Source of the DNA: Actinomyces oris
GTDB taxonomy: Bacteria; Actinomycetota; Actinomycetes; Actinomycetales; Actinomycetaceae
Direction of reading: 5' to 3'
Length of the DNA stretch: 64,000 bases
NCBI RefSeq assembly: GCF_001929375.1
Contig: NZ_MSGO01000014.1
Coordinates: 1 to 64,000, forward strand
Below are positions 6,574 to 16,597 of the stretch, in pieces. Each line of letters begins with the position of its first letter. Within the stretch, counting starts at the first letter, position 1. The translations under genes were made by a program, and so were the position numbers. The notes below the pieces were generated by a model. The model was not told the DNA's origin and made no database searches. It worked only from the letters and a program-made list of their open reading frames with translations.

Positions 6574-9498
6574 ATGGCCAATCGTCGCACCACGAGAACA
6601 GCTGCGCCTTCGTCGGGGACCGGCAGAGGGCGTAATCGAGGCGGCTCCGCTTCAGGGGCCGCTCCCTTCGTCGCGCCCGGGACCGGGCCCTCCGGCGGGC
6701 GCTACCGTCGTACCGGATGGGCCTTCCTCATCCTGGCCCTCGCAGCGGTGCTGGCGCTGCGCGAGTGGTTCGGGATCTCCGGGGCCGCAGGTGACCTCCT
6801 GCACCACATCGCCGCGGGCCCCGTCGGTGTTCTGGGTATCTTCGTGCCCCCGCTCCTGGCGGCGCTGGGGGTCGCCATGCTGCGGGTCCACAGCCTGGGG
6901 GCGGTGCACGCGCGGGTCTCTGTGGGCTGTCTGGGGCTGCTGACGGCTCTGACCGGAATGATCCAGGTCGGTAGCGGCAACCCGGTCCTCAAGAACAACA
7001 TCGGCGGCCTGGAGAGTGCCGGAGGGCTGCTGGGATGGCTGGTGGGCTACCCCCTGGCGGCACTGTTCTCCTCCGTGGGGGCCTTCATCCTGTTCATCCT
7101 CCTGATTGCGTTCTCCGCCCTGGTCCTGTCCGGCAAGACCGTTGCCGAGATCCGTGACCTGCTGGAGCAGTACCGGGCCGCGGAGGGCGACGGGGCCTCA
7201 CACGACGCCGGCGGTTCCGGCGACTCCCTGGCCCGGCGCCTGCTCGGACGGGCGCGCCGAGGCACCGGGCGGGCCGGCGCCTCGGGCGGCGACCCGGATC
7301 AGACGGCACTGTTGGACTCCTACGACGGCGACGAGCCCTTCCGCTCCGCCCTGGAGGTGGAGGAGCCGTCCTCTCGCAAGCGAGGCAGCGGCCGGCGTAA
7401 GCGCTCGGCCGACCGGGAGGCCCAGCAGACCTCGATCACCGAGCTCTTCGAGCCGGGCAGCGATCACGGCGCTCACTTAGAGGGTGCGGACTTCGTCATC
7501 CCGGACGTGGGCGAGGAGACCGACGTCATCGCCTCCTCAGCGCCCTCGACCGTCTCTGCCACCCGAAGCAGGCCCTCCGGACCGGCAGGTGGCCCCGCGG
7601 CCTCCGGCCCGGCCGCAGGGGGGCAGCGCAAGCCCTCATCGGCCAAGCGCCCCGTCCCGCAGCCGGCCCCGCAGTCACCCTCCGGTTTCGACGCCGTCAC
7701 CGAGGAGACTCCGGAGGTCGCGCTCGAGGAGCCCGACCTCGCCGACCAGATCGCCATGAGTGACCTGAGCAACATGGCCCTGCCCGACGGCTCGACCTAC
7801 ACCCTGCCCGAGGACGCGCTGCTCGGTCCTGGGCCGGGCCACTCCACCCGCACCCCTGCCAACGACGCCATCGTCGAGTCCCTGCAGAACGTCTTCGCCG
7901 AGTTCAACGTGGACGCCACGGTCACCGGCTACACGCGCGGTCCTCAGGTCACCCGCTATGAGGTCCACCGGGGCCGGGGGGTCAACGTCTCCCGGATCAC
8001 GGGGCTGGAGAAGAACATCGCCTACGCGGTGGCCTCCGACGAGATCCGCCTGCTCACCCCCATTCCCGGCAAGAGCGCCATCGGCATCGAGATCCCCAAC
8101 AGCGACCGGGAGATGGTCAAGCTCGGCGACGTCCTGCGCTCCCAGGCCGCGCGCAAGCAGGCGCACCCGCTGGTGGTCGGGCTGGGCAAGAACGTCGAGG
8201 GCGACTACGTCGTCACCAACCTGGCCAAGACCCCGCACCTGCTGGTGGCCGGTCAGACCGGATCGGGTAAGTCCTCCTTCGTCAACTCGATGATCACCTC
8301 GATCATGATGCGCGCCACTCCCGAGGAGGTGCGCATGGTGCTGGTCGACCCCAAGCGGGTGGAGCTGACCATCTACGAGGGCATCCCGCACCTCATCACC
8401 CCGATCATCACCTCCCCGAAGAAGGCGGCCGAGGCCCTGGAGTGGGTGGTGCGTGAGATGGACGCCCGCTACGACGACCTGGCCTCCTTCGGCTTCAAGC
8501 ACATCGACGACTTCAACAAGGCGGTGCGCGCAGGAGAGGTCCAGCCCCTGCCGGGATCCCAGCGAGAGCTGAGCCCCTACCCCTACCTCCTGGTCGTCGT
8601 CGACGAGCTCGCCGACCTCATGATGACCGCCCCCAAGGACGTGGAGGCCTCCATCCAGCGCATCACCCAGCTGGCCCGCGCCGCCGGGATCCACCTGGTC
8701 CTGGCCACCCAGCGACCCGTCGCCCAGGTGGTCACCGGCCTCATCAAGTCCAACGTCCCCTCGCGTCTGGCCTTCGCCACGGCCTCGCAGCTGGACTCCC
8801 GGGTCATCCTCGACCAGAACGGGGCCGAGACGCTCACCGGCCAGGGTGACGCCCTCTACCTGGGGCCGGGCGCCTCGACGCCGGTGCGTATCCAGGGCTC
8901 CTGGGTCACCGAGTCCGAGATCCGCTCCGTCGTCGAGCACGTCAAGTCCCAGCTGACGCCCGAGTATCGCGAGGACGTCGTCGTCCCGGAGGTCAAGAAG
9001 CAGATCGACGAGGAGATCGGCGATGACATGGACCTGCTCCTGCAGGCCGCCGAGCTCATCATCTCCAGTCAGTTCGGCTCCACCTCCATGCTCCAGCGCA
9101 AGCTGCGCGTCGGCTTCGCCAAGGCCGGACGCCTCATGGACCTGCTCGAGTCCCGTGAGGTCGTTGGCCCCTCGGAGGGATCCAAGGCCCGCGACGTCCT
9201 CGTCCAGCCCGAGCAGCTCGAGGAGACCCTGGCCTGGATCAAGGGCGAGGGCGGTGCGCCCGGAAGCGCCGAGACTCCCGAGGCCCCTGACGCCTCTCAG
9301 GGTGAGCCCGACTCCGAGGCCCCGTCGGCTCCCGCCTCGAACGAGCCCCGTACCGCGGTCATGCCGTCGAACCGCTACAGCACGGACCCGTTGGAGGTCG
9401 CCTCGAGCCTGCCGGAGTCAGAGTCCTGGGACGATACCTCCGCCGATGAGGACTCCGAGGACGCCTGGTCGCTCACTGGCCGCGGCTCATCGTGGTGA
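6574..9498 (+). CDS. ftsK: DNA translocase FtsK/SpoIIIE
   Basis: 974-residue septal DNA pump that clears chromosome ends during division. The N-terminal domain has about four membrane segments between residues 45 and 185, then an acidic/Pro-Ala linker (190-420), then the RecA-like motor with Walker [10 protein letters not shown] near residue 560 and Walker B LLVVVDEL ending near D677. The C-terminal gamma domain ([21 protein letters not shown]) would read KOPS-like DNA motifs; a further 90-residue acidic tail follows. The ATG at 6574 has no clear Shine-Dalgarno; TAGTTT lies 10 nt upstream. Its last 12 bp overlap the 3' end of the convergent CapA-type gene. Confidence 0.95.
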   Translation: MANRRTTRTAAPSSGTGRGRNRGGSASGAAPFVAPGTGPSGGRYRRTGWAFLILALAAVLALREWFGISGAAGDLLHHIAAGPVGVLGIFVPPLLAALGVAMLRVHSLGAVHARVSVGCLGLLTALTGMIQVGSGNPVLKNNIGGLESAGGLLGWLVGYPLAALFSSVGAFILFILLIAFSALVLSGKTVAEIRDLLEQYRAAEGDGASHDAGGSGDSLARRLLGRARRGTGRAGASGGDPDQTALLDSYDGDEPFRSALEVEEPSSRKRGSGRRKRSADREAQQTSITELFEPGSDHGAHLEGADFVIPDVGEETDVIASSAPSTVSATRSRPSGPAGGPAASGPAAGGQRKPSSAKRPVPQPAPQSPSGFDAVTEETPEVALEEPDLADQIAMSDLSNMALPDGSTYTLPEDALLGPGPGHSTRTPANDAIVESLQNVFAEFNVDATVTGYTRGPQVTRYEVHRGRGVNVSRITGLEKNIAYAVASDEIRLLTPIPGKSAIGIEIPNSDREMVKLGDVLRSQAARKQAHPLVVGLGKNVEGDYVVTNLAKTPHLLVAGQTGSGKSSFVNSMITSIMMRATPEEVRMVLVDPKRVELTIYEGIPHLITPIITSPKKAAEALEWVVREMDARYDDLASFGFKHIDDFNKAVRAGEVQPLPGSQRELSPYPYLLVVVDELADLMMTAPKDVEASIQRITQLARAAGIHLVLATQRPVAQVVTGLIKSNVPSRLAFATASQLDSRVILDQNGAETLTGQGDALYLGPGASTPVRIQGSWVTESEIRSVVEHVKSQLTPEYREDVVVPEVKKQIDEEIGDDMDLLLQAAELIISSQFGSTSMLQRKLRVGFAKAGRLMDLLESREVVGPSEGSKARDVLVQPEQLEETLAWIKGEGGAPGSAETPEAPDASQGEPDSEAPSAPASNEPRTAVMPSNRYSTDPLEVASSLPESESWDDTSADEDSEDAWSLTGRGSSW

Positions 9499-10860
9499 TG
9501 GGGAGGCCGATGCCGTGCCCTGCGGGACCGGGTGGGCTCCCGCTCGTTTGATGACCTCGTCCCGGCTGGGAATCGTCGGGGCCGGTCCGGTGGGTTTGGG
9601 CGGCGTGGTGGACATGGTCGAGGCGTCCTTGACCTGAGAGGTGAGCAGGTCCCAGCGCCGGTCGATCTGCTCCTTGCTCAGACCCAGGTCGGCAGGGCGC
9701 TCGCCGTCGTGAAGCGCCGCCAGGTCCCTGACCTTGTAACCGCCTCCGTGATCCATCGTGAACGGGTGCCAGTTCAGCTTGTCCACGCTCACTGAGCCGT
9801 CGGCGTGGGACGTGACGTCGGCCCAGACCAGCTGGCCGACGTCGGACAGCGGGGCGCAGCACTCCTCGTCCTGGTTGGAGATGTAGTTGCCGGCCGAGTA
9901 CGACACCCACATGCCCTTGCCCCCGACTCCTCCGGAGAGCTTCTCGGCTGGCTGAGGCACATGGGGGTGGGCGCCGAAGAGGATGTCGACCTGCCCGCTG
10001 TCCGCCAGGGACTGGGCGTAGGAGACCTGCTTGTCGTTGGGTGTGGTCTCGTACTCCTCACCGAGCTGGGAGTGGACGACGACGAGGTCGGCACCCGTCG
10101 CACGGGCCGACTTCGCCGCCTTCGTGATGGCGTCGACGTCGTTGAGCGACACCGAGTAGCCGGTGGGATCCTCCAGGCCGTTGAGGTCCATGGTCGTGGA
10201 GATCTGGGCGACGGTCACTGTGCGCCCCGCCCGCGTGAGCTCGTAGAGCGCGAAGGGCACGGAGGCGTCCTGTCGGCTCCGGTAGGTGCCCGCGTGCCCC
10301 AGCCCGTGAGCGTCCAGGGCGTCCAAGGTGGCCACGACTCCGGCCTCCCCCCGGTCCGCGGCGTGGTTGGAGGCGGTCGCGCAGCCGTCCCAGCCGGATC
10401 TCGCCAAAGCGCTTACGACCTCAGCAGAGGTGCCGAAGGAGGGGTAGCCCGAGTAGACCCCGTCCGGAGCGACAGGCACCTCCATCCCGCACAGGGCCAG
10501 ATCCAGGCCCTCGACCCAGGGGGTCTCAGCCGCGATGTTGGCGGTGATGTCCCCCGAGGCCCCCGGGGTGGACTCCATCACCGGCATGTGCATGAGGACG
10601 TCCCCGGCGTAACCCACGGTGAAGTGCACGTCCTGCGAGCCGCCGGTGCTGGTGCTGGTGGAGGCGGACGGAGTCGGCGACTGAGCCGGCACAGACTGAT
10701 CCGAGCTCGTCGAGCAGCCGTTCATCGCGACGGATGCGGCGAGAACGGCGGCGGTCAGGAGGATGGACCCTCGTGACCTGCGGGTGAGACGTACGGAGCG
10801 TGGCGAAGACGAAGGCAGAGGAGTGGCGGAGTACATGGCGGAGTACATGGTGGAGAACAT
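9487..10860 (-). CDS. CapA/PgsA-type surface protein (metallophosphatase-like), putative lipoprotein
   Basis: 457-residue protein with the PGA_cap domain found in CapA/PgsA/YwtB proteins of poly-gamma-glutamate and capsule systems. Motifs seen are GYAGDVLMH near residue 93, [11 protein letters not shown] (NHxxD metal site), [11 protein letters not shown] and [11 protein letters not shown]. The N-terminus has a hydrophobic stretch ending NGCS (cysteine near 49), a weak lipobox, then a Ser/Thr/Pro linker. The start at 10860 sits 7 nt after TACGTT; the first codons contain a 12-bp direct repeat giving MYSAMYSA, so starts at 10848 or 10836 are possible. No capsule polymerase neighbours exist, so a stand-alone surface role is likely. 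It overlaps ftsK by 12 bp tail to tail. Confidence 0.8.
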   Translation of the reverse strand: MFSTMYSAMYSATPLPSSSPRSVRLTRRSRGSILLTAAVLAASVAMNGCSTSSDQSVPAQSPTPSASTSTSTGGSQDVHFTVGYAGDVLMHMPVMESTPGASGDITANIAAETPWVEGLDLALCGMEVPVAPDGVYSGYPSFGTSAEVVSALARSGWDGCATASNHAADRGEAGVVATLDALDAHGLGHAGTYRSRQDASVPFALYELTRAGRTVTVAQISTTMDLNGLEDPTGYSVSLNDVDAITKAAKSARATGADLVVVHSQLGEEYETTPNDKQVSYAQSLADSGQVDILFGAHPHVPQPAEKLSGGVGGKGMWVSYSAGNYISNQDEECCAPLSDVGQLVWADVTSHADGSVSVDKLNWHPFTMDHGGGYKVRDLAALHDGERPADLGLSKEQIDRRWDLLTSQVKDASTMSTTPPKPTGPAPTIPSRDEVIKRAGAHPVPQGTASASPSPR

Positions 10861-10867
10861 GGTGATG

Positions 10868-10873
10868 AACGTA
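10868..10873 (-). promoter_or_regulatory. -10 box TACGTT, leaderless CapA-type gene
   Basis: TACGTT lies 7 nt before the ATG at 10860, and there is no Shine-Dalgarno, which supports this start and leaderless translation. Confidence 0.55.
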
Positions 10874-11076
10874 AGAAGTGGACCTTAACGACGTGTGTAC
10901 GGTTCGTGCTCGTTCCGGCCGCGCGAGGCGGACGTGCCGAGACGTCGGCGACAACGGATCCTATGCCGCGTGTCGTCTGCGAGGGCGCCGTGGCGCGCAC
11001 GGCGGGGGCGGCGCGGACACGAGGCTGTCGAGAAGATGGATCGAGGTTTCTCCGTCGGAGGGTGGCCGTACGCGAC

Positions 11077-11082
11077 TAGGCT
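11077..11082 (+). promoter_or_regulatory. -10 box TAGGCT, leaderless pgsA start
   Basis: TAGGCT lies 7 nt before the pgsA ATG. Confidence 0.6.
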
Positions 11083-11089
11083 GACCCTG

Positions 11090-11713
11090 ATGAACGCCCC
11101 GACCGCCCCGGACGGCGCCGCGCAGCCAGAGCAGGCGCCGCTGCTCAACATCGCCAACGCCCTGACGGTGCTGCGCCTGCTGCTTGTTCCCGTCTTCATC
11201 TGGCTGTCCCTGCTGCCGGGGGACCGGGCCAGGCTCGCCGCAGTCGTGGTCTTCGTCGTGGCGGCCTTCACGGACCGTCTGGACGGCCAGCTGGCGCGCT
11301 CGTGGGGGCTGGTGACCTCCTTCGGCAAGATCGCAGACCCGATCGCGGACAAGGCGCTGACCCTGTCCGCCTTCGTCCTGCTGAGCGTCAACCACCGGCT
11401 GTGGTGGTGGGTCACCGTCCTCATCGTCGTGCGCGAGCTCGGCATCACGGTCATGCGCTTCTTCATGCTGCGCCGCGCTGTCATGGCGGCGTCGCGCGGC
11501 GGCAAGATCAAGACGACGCTCCAGATGGTGGGGCTGGTCGGGCTGCTCACGCCCTGGTCCATGCTCCTGATTCCCTCCGGTCCGGCCGCGTTCCTGGCCA
11601 AGGCGGCCTACGTCATCGTGGCTGGGGCGCTCATCGTCACGGTGGTGACCGGCTTGGACTATGTTCGTGAGGCGATGCGGTTGAGCCGTCAGGACGGACG
11701 GAGCGGCCAGTGA
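11090..11713 (+). CDS. pgsA: CDP-diacylglycerol--glycerol-3-phosphate phosphatidyltransferase
   Basis: 207-residue integral membrane enzyme of the CDP-alcohol phosphotransferase family; it makes phosphatidylglycerol-phosphate from CDP-diacylglycerol. The family signature D-x2-DG-x2-AR-x8-G-x3-D-x3-D is complete (D62, D65-G66, A69-R70, G79, D83, D87), surrounded by about five membrane helices. I chose ATG 11090 because a TAGGCT box lies 7 nt upstream; the longer frame from 10895 is not membrane-like. It begins the pgsA-cinA-clgR series known from corynebacteria and mycobacteria. Confidence 0.92.
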   Translation: MNAPTAPDGAAQPEQAPLLNIANALTVLRLLLVPVFIWLSLLPGDRARLAAVVVFVVAAFTDRLDGQLARSWGLVTSFGKIADPIADKALTLSAFVLLSVNHRLWWWVTVLIVVRELGITVMRFFMLRRAVMAASRGGKIKTTLQMVGLVGLLTPWSMLLIPSGPAAFLAKAAYVIVAGALIVTVVTGLDYVREAMRLSRQDGRSGQ

Positions 11714-11732
11714 CCGTCCCGGGGCGCAAGCC

Positions 11733-12257
11733 GTGGTGATCGAGGAGGCGCACGACGCCGAGGACCGCATTCGCGTGGCAGCGGCTCTTCTGCAGGCCGC
11801 CGCGGATCGCGGAGTGAGTCTGGCGATCGCCGAGTCGTTGACGGGCGGGCAGGTCTCCTCCAGCCTGGTGGAGGTTCCCGGTGCCTCACGTGTGCTCGTG
11901 GGGGCGGTCGTGGCCTACGCCACCCGGATCAAGGCTCAGGTCCTCGGGGTCGATGCCGCGCACCTGGAGCGGACCGGGCCGGTGGACCGCGATGTCGCCC
12001 TGCAGATGGCGCACGGAGTGCGCCGGCTCCTCGGGGCTGATCTGGGGCTGGCGACCACCGGGGTGGCCGGGCCGGGGCCGGCCGACGGTCATCCGGCCGG
12101 AACGGCCCATGTCGCCGTCGTCGCTCCTTGGGGTGAGAGGCACCGTGAGCTGCACCTGAGCGGTGACCGCTCGCAGGTCCGGCGCGCCACCGTGATGGAA
12201 GTGTGTGAGCTGGCCATCAGTCTCCTGCGGAAAGAAGGTCGTGGGCCGCAGCCCTGA
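11733..12257 (+). CDS. cinA: CinA C-terminal domain protein (nicotinamide-nucleotide amidase)
   Basis: 174-residue stand-alone CinA C-terminal domain. AESLTGGQVSSSLVEVPGAS (38-57) and TTGVAGPGPADGHPAGTAHV are the conserved blocks of NMN deamidases (PncC), which convert NMN to nicotinate mononucleotide for NAD recycling. It lacks the N-terminal molybdopterin-binding-like domain of full CinA. The start is one of two adjacent GTG codons (11733 or 11736). It follows pgsA by 19 bp and precedes clgR, as in other actinobacteria. Confidence 0.88.
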   Translation: MVIEEAHDAEDRIRVAAALLQAAADRGVSLAIAESLTGGQVSSSLVEVPGASRVLVGAVVAYATRIKAQVLGVDAAHLERTGPVDRDVALQMAHGVRRLLGADLGLATTGVAGPGPADGHPAGTAHVAVVAPWGERHRELHLSGDRSQVRRATVMEVCELAISLLRKEGRGPQP

Positions 12258-12418
12258 GTACGTCACATCGACGACTGACCAACTACAGACCACAGACTAA
12301 GGCGTATTTCAGATTTCTCTCAGGAATGCCGGTAGAGTGGTTCTCAACGTCACCGGAGCCGGAGATCTGGCCCCGCGTGGCGGGAATGAATCCACGACGT
12401 GAATGGTTGTGCTAGACG

Positions 12419-12829
12419 ATGAACAACACGACTCACCCCCGCACCACTCGCCCGATCAACAACCGGATGCCGATGCGCCAGGGACCCGGGGCAGGGTACG
12501 GTGTGTCCGTGGACACCCCGAAGCACGAGAATGTCGTCCTGCGCCGCGAGATCGGAGAAGTCCTGCGCGGCGTCCGACAACACCAGGGACGCACGCTGCG
12601 CGAGGTCTCCTCCCAGGCCCGCGTCTCCCTGGGGTACCTCTCCGAGGTTGAGCGCGGTCAGAAGGAGGCCTCCTCCGAGCTGCTCGCCTCCATCTGCCAG
12701 GCGCTTGACGCCCCCCTGTCCATGGTGCTGCGCGAGGTCTCCGACCGCATCGCCCTGACCGAAGGCGTCATGATTCCGGACACAGTTCCCGATGAGCTCG
12801 TGCGTCAGCAGGGGGCCGCCCTGCGGTGA
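12419..12829 (+). CDS. clgR: ClgR-like XRE-family transcription regulator
   Basis: 136-residue protein with one helix-turn-helix (about 45-105). The stretch [20 protein letters not shown] and [20 protein letters not shown] followed by [13 protein letters not shown] is the ClgR signature. ClgR activates clp protease, stress and sometimes DNA-repair genes and is itself a Clp substrate; the C-terminus ends in GAALR, small and hydrophobic as in Clp degrons. The ATG at 12419 gives a longer N-terminus than usual; ATG 12464 or GTG 12503 are alternatives. TAGAGT at 12333-12338 could be the -10, leaving a leader of about 75 nt that holds a nine-codon uORF. Confidence 0.88.
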   Translation: MNNTTHPRTTRPINNRMPMRQGPGAGYGVSVDTPKHENVVLRREIGEVLRGVRQHQGRTLREVSSQARVSLGYLSEVERGQKEASSELLASICQALDAPLSMVLREVSDRIALTEGVMIPDTVPDELVRQQGAALR

Positions 12830-12958
12830 CCGCCAGCTGACGCCCTCCGCGCGCTGCTCCTGCGCCGCGGAGGCCGTTACCAGTGAGCCGACCTTCCCGG
12901 CGGTGGGGCCACGACGAGTGGACTCGCCGCCGGGTTGCCTGTTGACAAAGGGGGAGTG

Positions 12959-13177
12959 GTGAAGCACTCGGAGTTCTGGGACGCCGTCGAAGCGGTTTTC
13001 GGTTCGGCCTACGGTCGGTCGCTGGCGCAGGATCTGGTTCTTCCGGGACTGGGGGTGACCTGCGTGCAGGCGCTCGACGACGGGGAGGCGCCCGAACGGG
13101 TCTGGGGTCTTCTGTGCGACGAGACCGAGCGCTCGGATGCCGAACGATGGATCTTCCGCTCGGATCCGCGTCGCTGA
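12959..13177 (+). CDS. DUF3046 protein
   Basis: 72-residue protein starting VKHSEFWDAVEAVFGSAYG and containing SLAQDLVLPGLG, RVWGLLCDE and a final RW; this matches the small actinobacterial DUF3046 family that sits just before recA. The second of two adjacent GTG codons is chosen (12959), because AAGGGGG lies 4 nt upstream and family members start at this VKHSEFW. The function is unknown; its constant position suggests a link to recA expression or DNA repair. A longer frame from 12935 has no family support. Confidence 0.85.
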   Translation: MKHSEFWDAVEAVFGSAYGRSLAQDLVLPGLGVTCVQALDDGEAPERVWGLLCDETERSDAERWIFRSDPRR

Positions 13178-13249
13178 GCTCGGGTGACGAGGGCGGGCGC
13201 CGGGGCGGATTCGGGAGCCGCCGACACGCGCATGACGATGATGTCATGA

Positions 13250-13265
13250 TCGAACAGGTGTTCGG
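13250..13265 (+). promoter_or_regulatory. SOS (LexA) box upstream of recA
   Basis: TCGAACAGGTGTTCGG matches the actinobacterial TCGAAC-N4-GTTCGA operator with one mismatch. A TACTGT box (13267-13272) follows at once, so LexA would cover the promoter. The leader to the recA ATG is about 165 nt. Confidence 0.85.
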
Positions 13266-13444
13266 GTACTGTTCTCCACGAACGACGACGACGCCACGTG
13301 AGTCCACAGGGCTGACGGGGGGCGGAGATAGATGTCAGTGGTCAGGCATACCGTCGTTGGTGAGCCCCGGAGAGGGGACCTCGCCGAAGTTGACCAGCCA
13401 TGCCCGCCGCGGCTGCGCGCCGCCCTGAGAACCGAGGTAGAACA

Positions 13445-14686
13445 ATGCCTGCTGCCAGCCAGACCCAGGACCGCTCCAAGGCCCTGGCCACAGCCCTCGC
13501 CCAGATCGACAAGAGCTTCGGCAAGGGATCCGTCATGCGCCTGGGGGACGACACTCGCCCTCCGGTCTCCGTCATCCCGACGGGATCGGTCGCCCTTGAC
13601 GTGGCTCTGGGAGTCGGGGGCCTCCCGAGGGGACGCATCGTCGAGGTCTACGGGCCGGAGTCCTCCGGAAAGACCACCGTCGCCCTGCACGCCGTGGCCA
13701 GTGCGCAGAGGGCCGGTGGGAACGCGGCCTTCATCGACGCCGAGCACGCCCTCGACCCGGTCTACGCCAAGGCCCTGGGCGTCGACATCGACAACCTCCT
13801 GGTCTCACAGCCGGACACCGGGGAGCAGGCCCTGGAGATCACCGACATGCTGGTGCGCTCGGGCGGCCTGGACATCATCGTCATCGACTCCGTGGCGGCC
13901 CTGGTCCCCAAGGCCGAGATCGAGGGGGAGATGGGTGACTCCCACGTCGGCCTCCAGGCCCGTCTCATGAGCCAGGCGCTGCGCAAGATCACCGGCGCAC
14001 TGTCCTCCACCGGCACCACCGCCATCTTCATCAACCAGCTGCGCGAGAAGATCGGCGTGTTCTTCGGCAACCCGGAGACCACCACCGGTGGGAAGGCCCT
14101 GAAGTTCTACGCCTCGGTACGCCTGGACGTGCGCCGCATCGGCGGCCTCAAGGACGGCGACCAGCCCGTGGGCAACCGCACCCGGGTCAAGGTCGTCAAG
14201 AACAAGATGGCGCCTCCCTTCAAGCAGGCCGAGTTCGACATCCTCTACGGCCAGGGCATCTCCCGCGAGGGCAGCCTGCTGGACCTGGGTGTGGACAACG
14301 GCGTGGTGCGCAAGTCGGGGGCCTGGTTCACCTATGGGGAGGACCAGCTCGGTCAGGGCAAGGAGAACGCCCGCAACTTCCTCAAGGACAACCCGCAGCT
14401 GGCCGCCGAGATCGAGGAGAAGATCCTCGCCGCCCTGGGAATCGGTGAGCCCGGCCGCAAGGCCCGGGAGGCTGAGGAGCTCGCCGCCGCTGAGGCCGCC
14501 GTGGCCGCGGCCGCCGTCCCGGTGGACAGTGGGGACACCGCCGCCACGAGCGCGGTCAAGACCGCCCGGGGGCGTGGGAAGAAGACCACCGCCACCGCTA
14601 AGGCCTCCAAGAGCGTCAAGGCGCCCAAGGAGGCGTCGGCGGATGAGCCGGACACCATCTTCGGTGAGGACGCCGGCGGGTTCTGA
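13445..14686 (+). CDS. recA: Recombinase A
   Basis: 413-residue strand-exchange recombinase and LexA co-protease. The Walker A is GPESSGKTT (70-78), the MAW motif region is present ([20 protein letters not shown]), and the C-terminus extends about 60 residues in an Ala/Lys-rich tail ending in acidic residues. The start at 13445 has GAGGT 7 nt upstream; an in-frame ATG at 13400 would add 15 residues without a ribosome binding site. It is preceded by an SOS box and overlaps recX by one base (TGATG), so recX is translationally coupled. Confidence 0.98.
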   Translation: MPAASQTQDRSKALATALAQIDKSFGKGSVMRLGDDTRPPVSVIPTGSVALDVALGVGGLPRGRIVEVYGPESSGKTTVALHAVASAQRAGGNAAFIDAEHALDPVYAKALGVDIDNLLVSQPDTGEQALEITDMLVRSGGLDIIVIDSVAALVPKAEIEGEMGDSHVGLQARLMSQALRKITGALSSTGTTAIFINQLREKIGVFFGNPETTTGGKALKFYASVRLDVRRIGGLKDGDQPVGNRTRVKVVKNKMAPPFKQAEFDILYGQGISREGSLLDLGVDNGVVRKSGAWFTYGEDQLGQGKENARNFLKDNPQLAAEIEEKILAALGIGEPGRKAREAEELAAAEAAVAAAAVPVDSGDTAATSAVKTARGRGKKTTATAKASKSVKAPKEASADEPDTIFGEDAGGF

Positions 14687-15183
14687 TGCCCTGGCTCATC
14701 CCTGACGCCCACGCGCAGGCGGTCGAGGCGGCGCGGGAGATCGTCCTGCGCCGCCTCGACCGCAGCGCGGCTCCTCGCGCGGCTCTGGTCGAGCTCCTCG
14801 AGCGCAAGGAGGTGGACCCCCGTGTGGCCACCGAGGTCCTCGACCGTCTGGAGGCGGCCGGGGTCATTGACGACACCGCCTATGCGACCCGCCTGGCGCG
14901 CACCCGCTTCGCGGAGAAGGGCGCGGCCAGGCGGGCCATCGCCGAGGAGCTGCGGCGCAAGGGGCTGGGTGATCGGGACGTTGCCGAGGCCCTCGAGCAG
15001 ATCAGCTCCGAGGACGAGGACGCGGCGGCCCTATCACTGGCTCGCAAGAAGCTGATCTCCACGCGCCACCTGCCCTGGGAGGTGCGCCGGCGCCGCACCG
15101 CGGCCGTGCTGGGGCGCAAGGGCTACAGCCAGGACGTGACCATACGGGCCATTGCCGCTGCTCACGCCGAGGAATCTGAATGA
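14686..15183 (+). CDS. recX: Regulatory protein RecX
   Basis: 165-residue helical protein that limits RecA filament growth. The three-helix repeats are visible: LIVLRRLDR type start, VIDDTAYATRLARTRFAEKG in the middle, and LPWEVRRRRTAAVLGRKGYS near the end. It overlaps the recA stop by one base, so expression follows recA and SOS. In many actinobacteria miaB follows; here a sugar cluster on the other strand intervenes. Confidence 0.93.
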   Translation: MPWLIPDAHAQAVEAAREIVLRRLDRSAAPRAALVELLERKEVDPRVATEVLDRLEAAGVIDDTAYATRLARTRFAEKGAARRAIAEELRRKGLGDRDVAEALEQISSEDEDAAALSLARKKLISTRHLPWEVRRRRTAAVLGRKGYSQDVTIRAIAAAHAEESE

Positions 15184-15194
15184 GAACCGGGCCG

Positions 15195-16589
15195 TCAGCT
15201 CTTCTTGTGCTTGGACGTCTTGAACAGGAGGTTGACCTGCTCGTTGTACTTCGTCAGCGTTGAGGCCGGCACCCGGTTCGCCCACAGGTCGTCCGTCGCC
15301 GGCTTCATGATGGCGGCCACGTCCGCCCCGAAGTAGGTCAGTGGGAAGAAGAACGTGGACTTGTCCTCCAGGTGCTGGGTGAAGGGGGCGGTGGGGAGCC
15401 CCGTCTCCTCGAAGACCTTGACGGCCTTCTTCGTGGAGGATGCGATCGCCGGGAAGACGATTCCGTGAGAGGCCACGATGTCCTGCGCCTCAGCGGTTCC
15501 CAGGAAGGCCACCCACTTGGAGGCGTTGTCGATATTGGCCGACTGCTTGGAGATCGAGTCGCCCAGCCCGTTGAACAGGGAGACCGACTTGCCGTTGGGG
15601 CCCACGGGGTTCGCGGCGATCCCGACCTTGACGTCGAGCTTGGCGTAGGTGCCGAACATCCACGAGCCGTTGAAGCACATGGCGATCTTGCCGCTGCCCA
15701 GCTGGACATCGGTGCTGGTCGTGGAGGAGAAGGCGCCGCGCGGAGGCATGTAGCCCTTGTCCACCAGGCCGAAGTACCAGTCCATCGTGCCCTGGAAGAC
15801 CTTCTCGTCGTAGCGGTAGTGGTCACCCCAGGTTTCCTTGTTCGTGTAGAACCAGTCGCCGGCTGAGCCGGTGAAGGGGCTCCACTGCGTCTGGCCGTCC
15901 CCCGTACCGGCGTCCTGGATACCCAGGCCGTAGACGGCCACGCGGTTCTTGTCGAAACCGGGCTCGTCTCCGCGCACGCCGTTCTTGTCCACGGTCAGGC
16001 GGGCGAGGATCTTCTCAAAGGTTCCGCCGTCGGTGGGGTTCCATGACCACTCGGCCAGGTCCGCCTCGGACAGGCCCGCCTGGGTGAGCATGTCCCGGTT
16101 GTAGAAGACCGCCACGGTGTCCCAGTCCTTGGGGCAGCCGTACTGGTGGCCGTCCTCCCCCTTCCACAGGTCGATGAGGCCCTCCTGGAAGGCGGACTCG
16201 TCGACACCCGCCCAGGCGGCCTGCTTCTCCAGCGGGACCAGGACCTCCAGATCCACGAACTGGGCGAACTTGGAGATGTGGTCGGTGAAGGCGTCCGGTC
16301 CGGTCCCGGCGATGAAGCCGGCTGTCAGCTTGGTCCAGTAGTCGCTCCAGGCGATCTGGGTGATATTGACCTTGATGCCGGTCTTGGTCTCGAAGGCCTT
16401 GGCGCAGGCCTCGTAGGCGGGCAGCTGGCTGGCGTCCCACATCCAGTACTCCACGGCGCCGGATCCCGACTTCCTGGAGCCGCCGGAGCAGGCGGCCAGG
16501 GTTAGGGCGGCCGCACCCGAGGCCAGGCCGCACAGGAGGCTGCGGCGTGACAGTGAGGAGCGAAGAGGGTTGATCGGTTGAGTCGTCAT
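15195..16589 (-). CDS. ABC sugar transporter, extracellular substrate-binding lipoprotein
   Basis: 464-residue family 1 solute-binding protein. SRRSLL (14-19) is a twin-arginine motif and LAACSGG gives a lipobox (C34), so it looks like a Tat-exported lipoprotein. The mature domain has typical binding-protein features (ALDVTQIAWSDYWTKLTAGF-like region, MCFNGSWMFGTYA). The context with an alpha-galactosidase suggests raffinose, melibiose or stachyose as ligand. GAGG 6 nt before ATG 16589 sets the start; a GTG at 16601 is alternative. It is last in the transcript of two permeases. Confidence 0.88.
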   Translation of the reverse strand: MTTQPINPLRSSLSRRSLLCGLASGAAALTLAACSGGSRKSGSGAVEYWMWDASQLPAYEACAKAFETKTGIKVNITQIAWSDYWTKLTAGFIAGTGPDAFTDHISKFAQFVDLEVLVPLEKQAAWAGVDESAFQEGLIDLWKGEDGHQYGCPKDWDTVAVFYNRDMLTQAGLSEADLAEWSWNPTDGGTFEKILARLTVDKNGVRGDEPGFDKNRVAVYGLGIQDAGTGDGQTQWSPFTGSAGDWFYTNKETWGDHYRYDEKVFQGTMDWYFGLVDKGYMPPRGAFSSTTSTDVQLGSGKIAMCFNGSWMFGTYAKLDVKVGIAANPVGPNGKSVSLFNGLGDSISKQSANIDNASKWVAFLGTAEAQDIVASHGIVFPAIASSTKKAVKVFEETGLPTAPFTQHLEDKSTFFFPLTYFGADVAAIMKPATDDLWANRVPASTLTKYNEQVNLLFKTSKHKKS

Positions 16590-16597
16590 CTGGTGCC

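Noticed and set aside
13400-13444. In-frame upstream ATG of recA
   Set aside because: It adds 15 residues unlike RecA, while GAGGT precedes the ATG at 13445.
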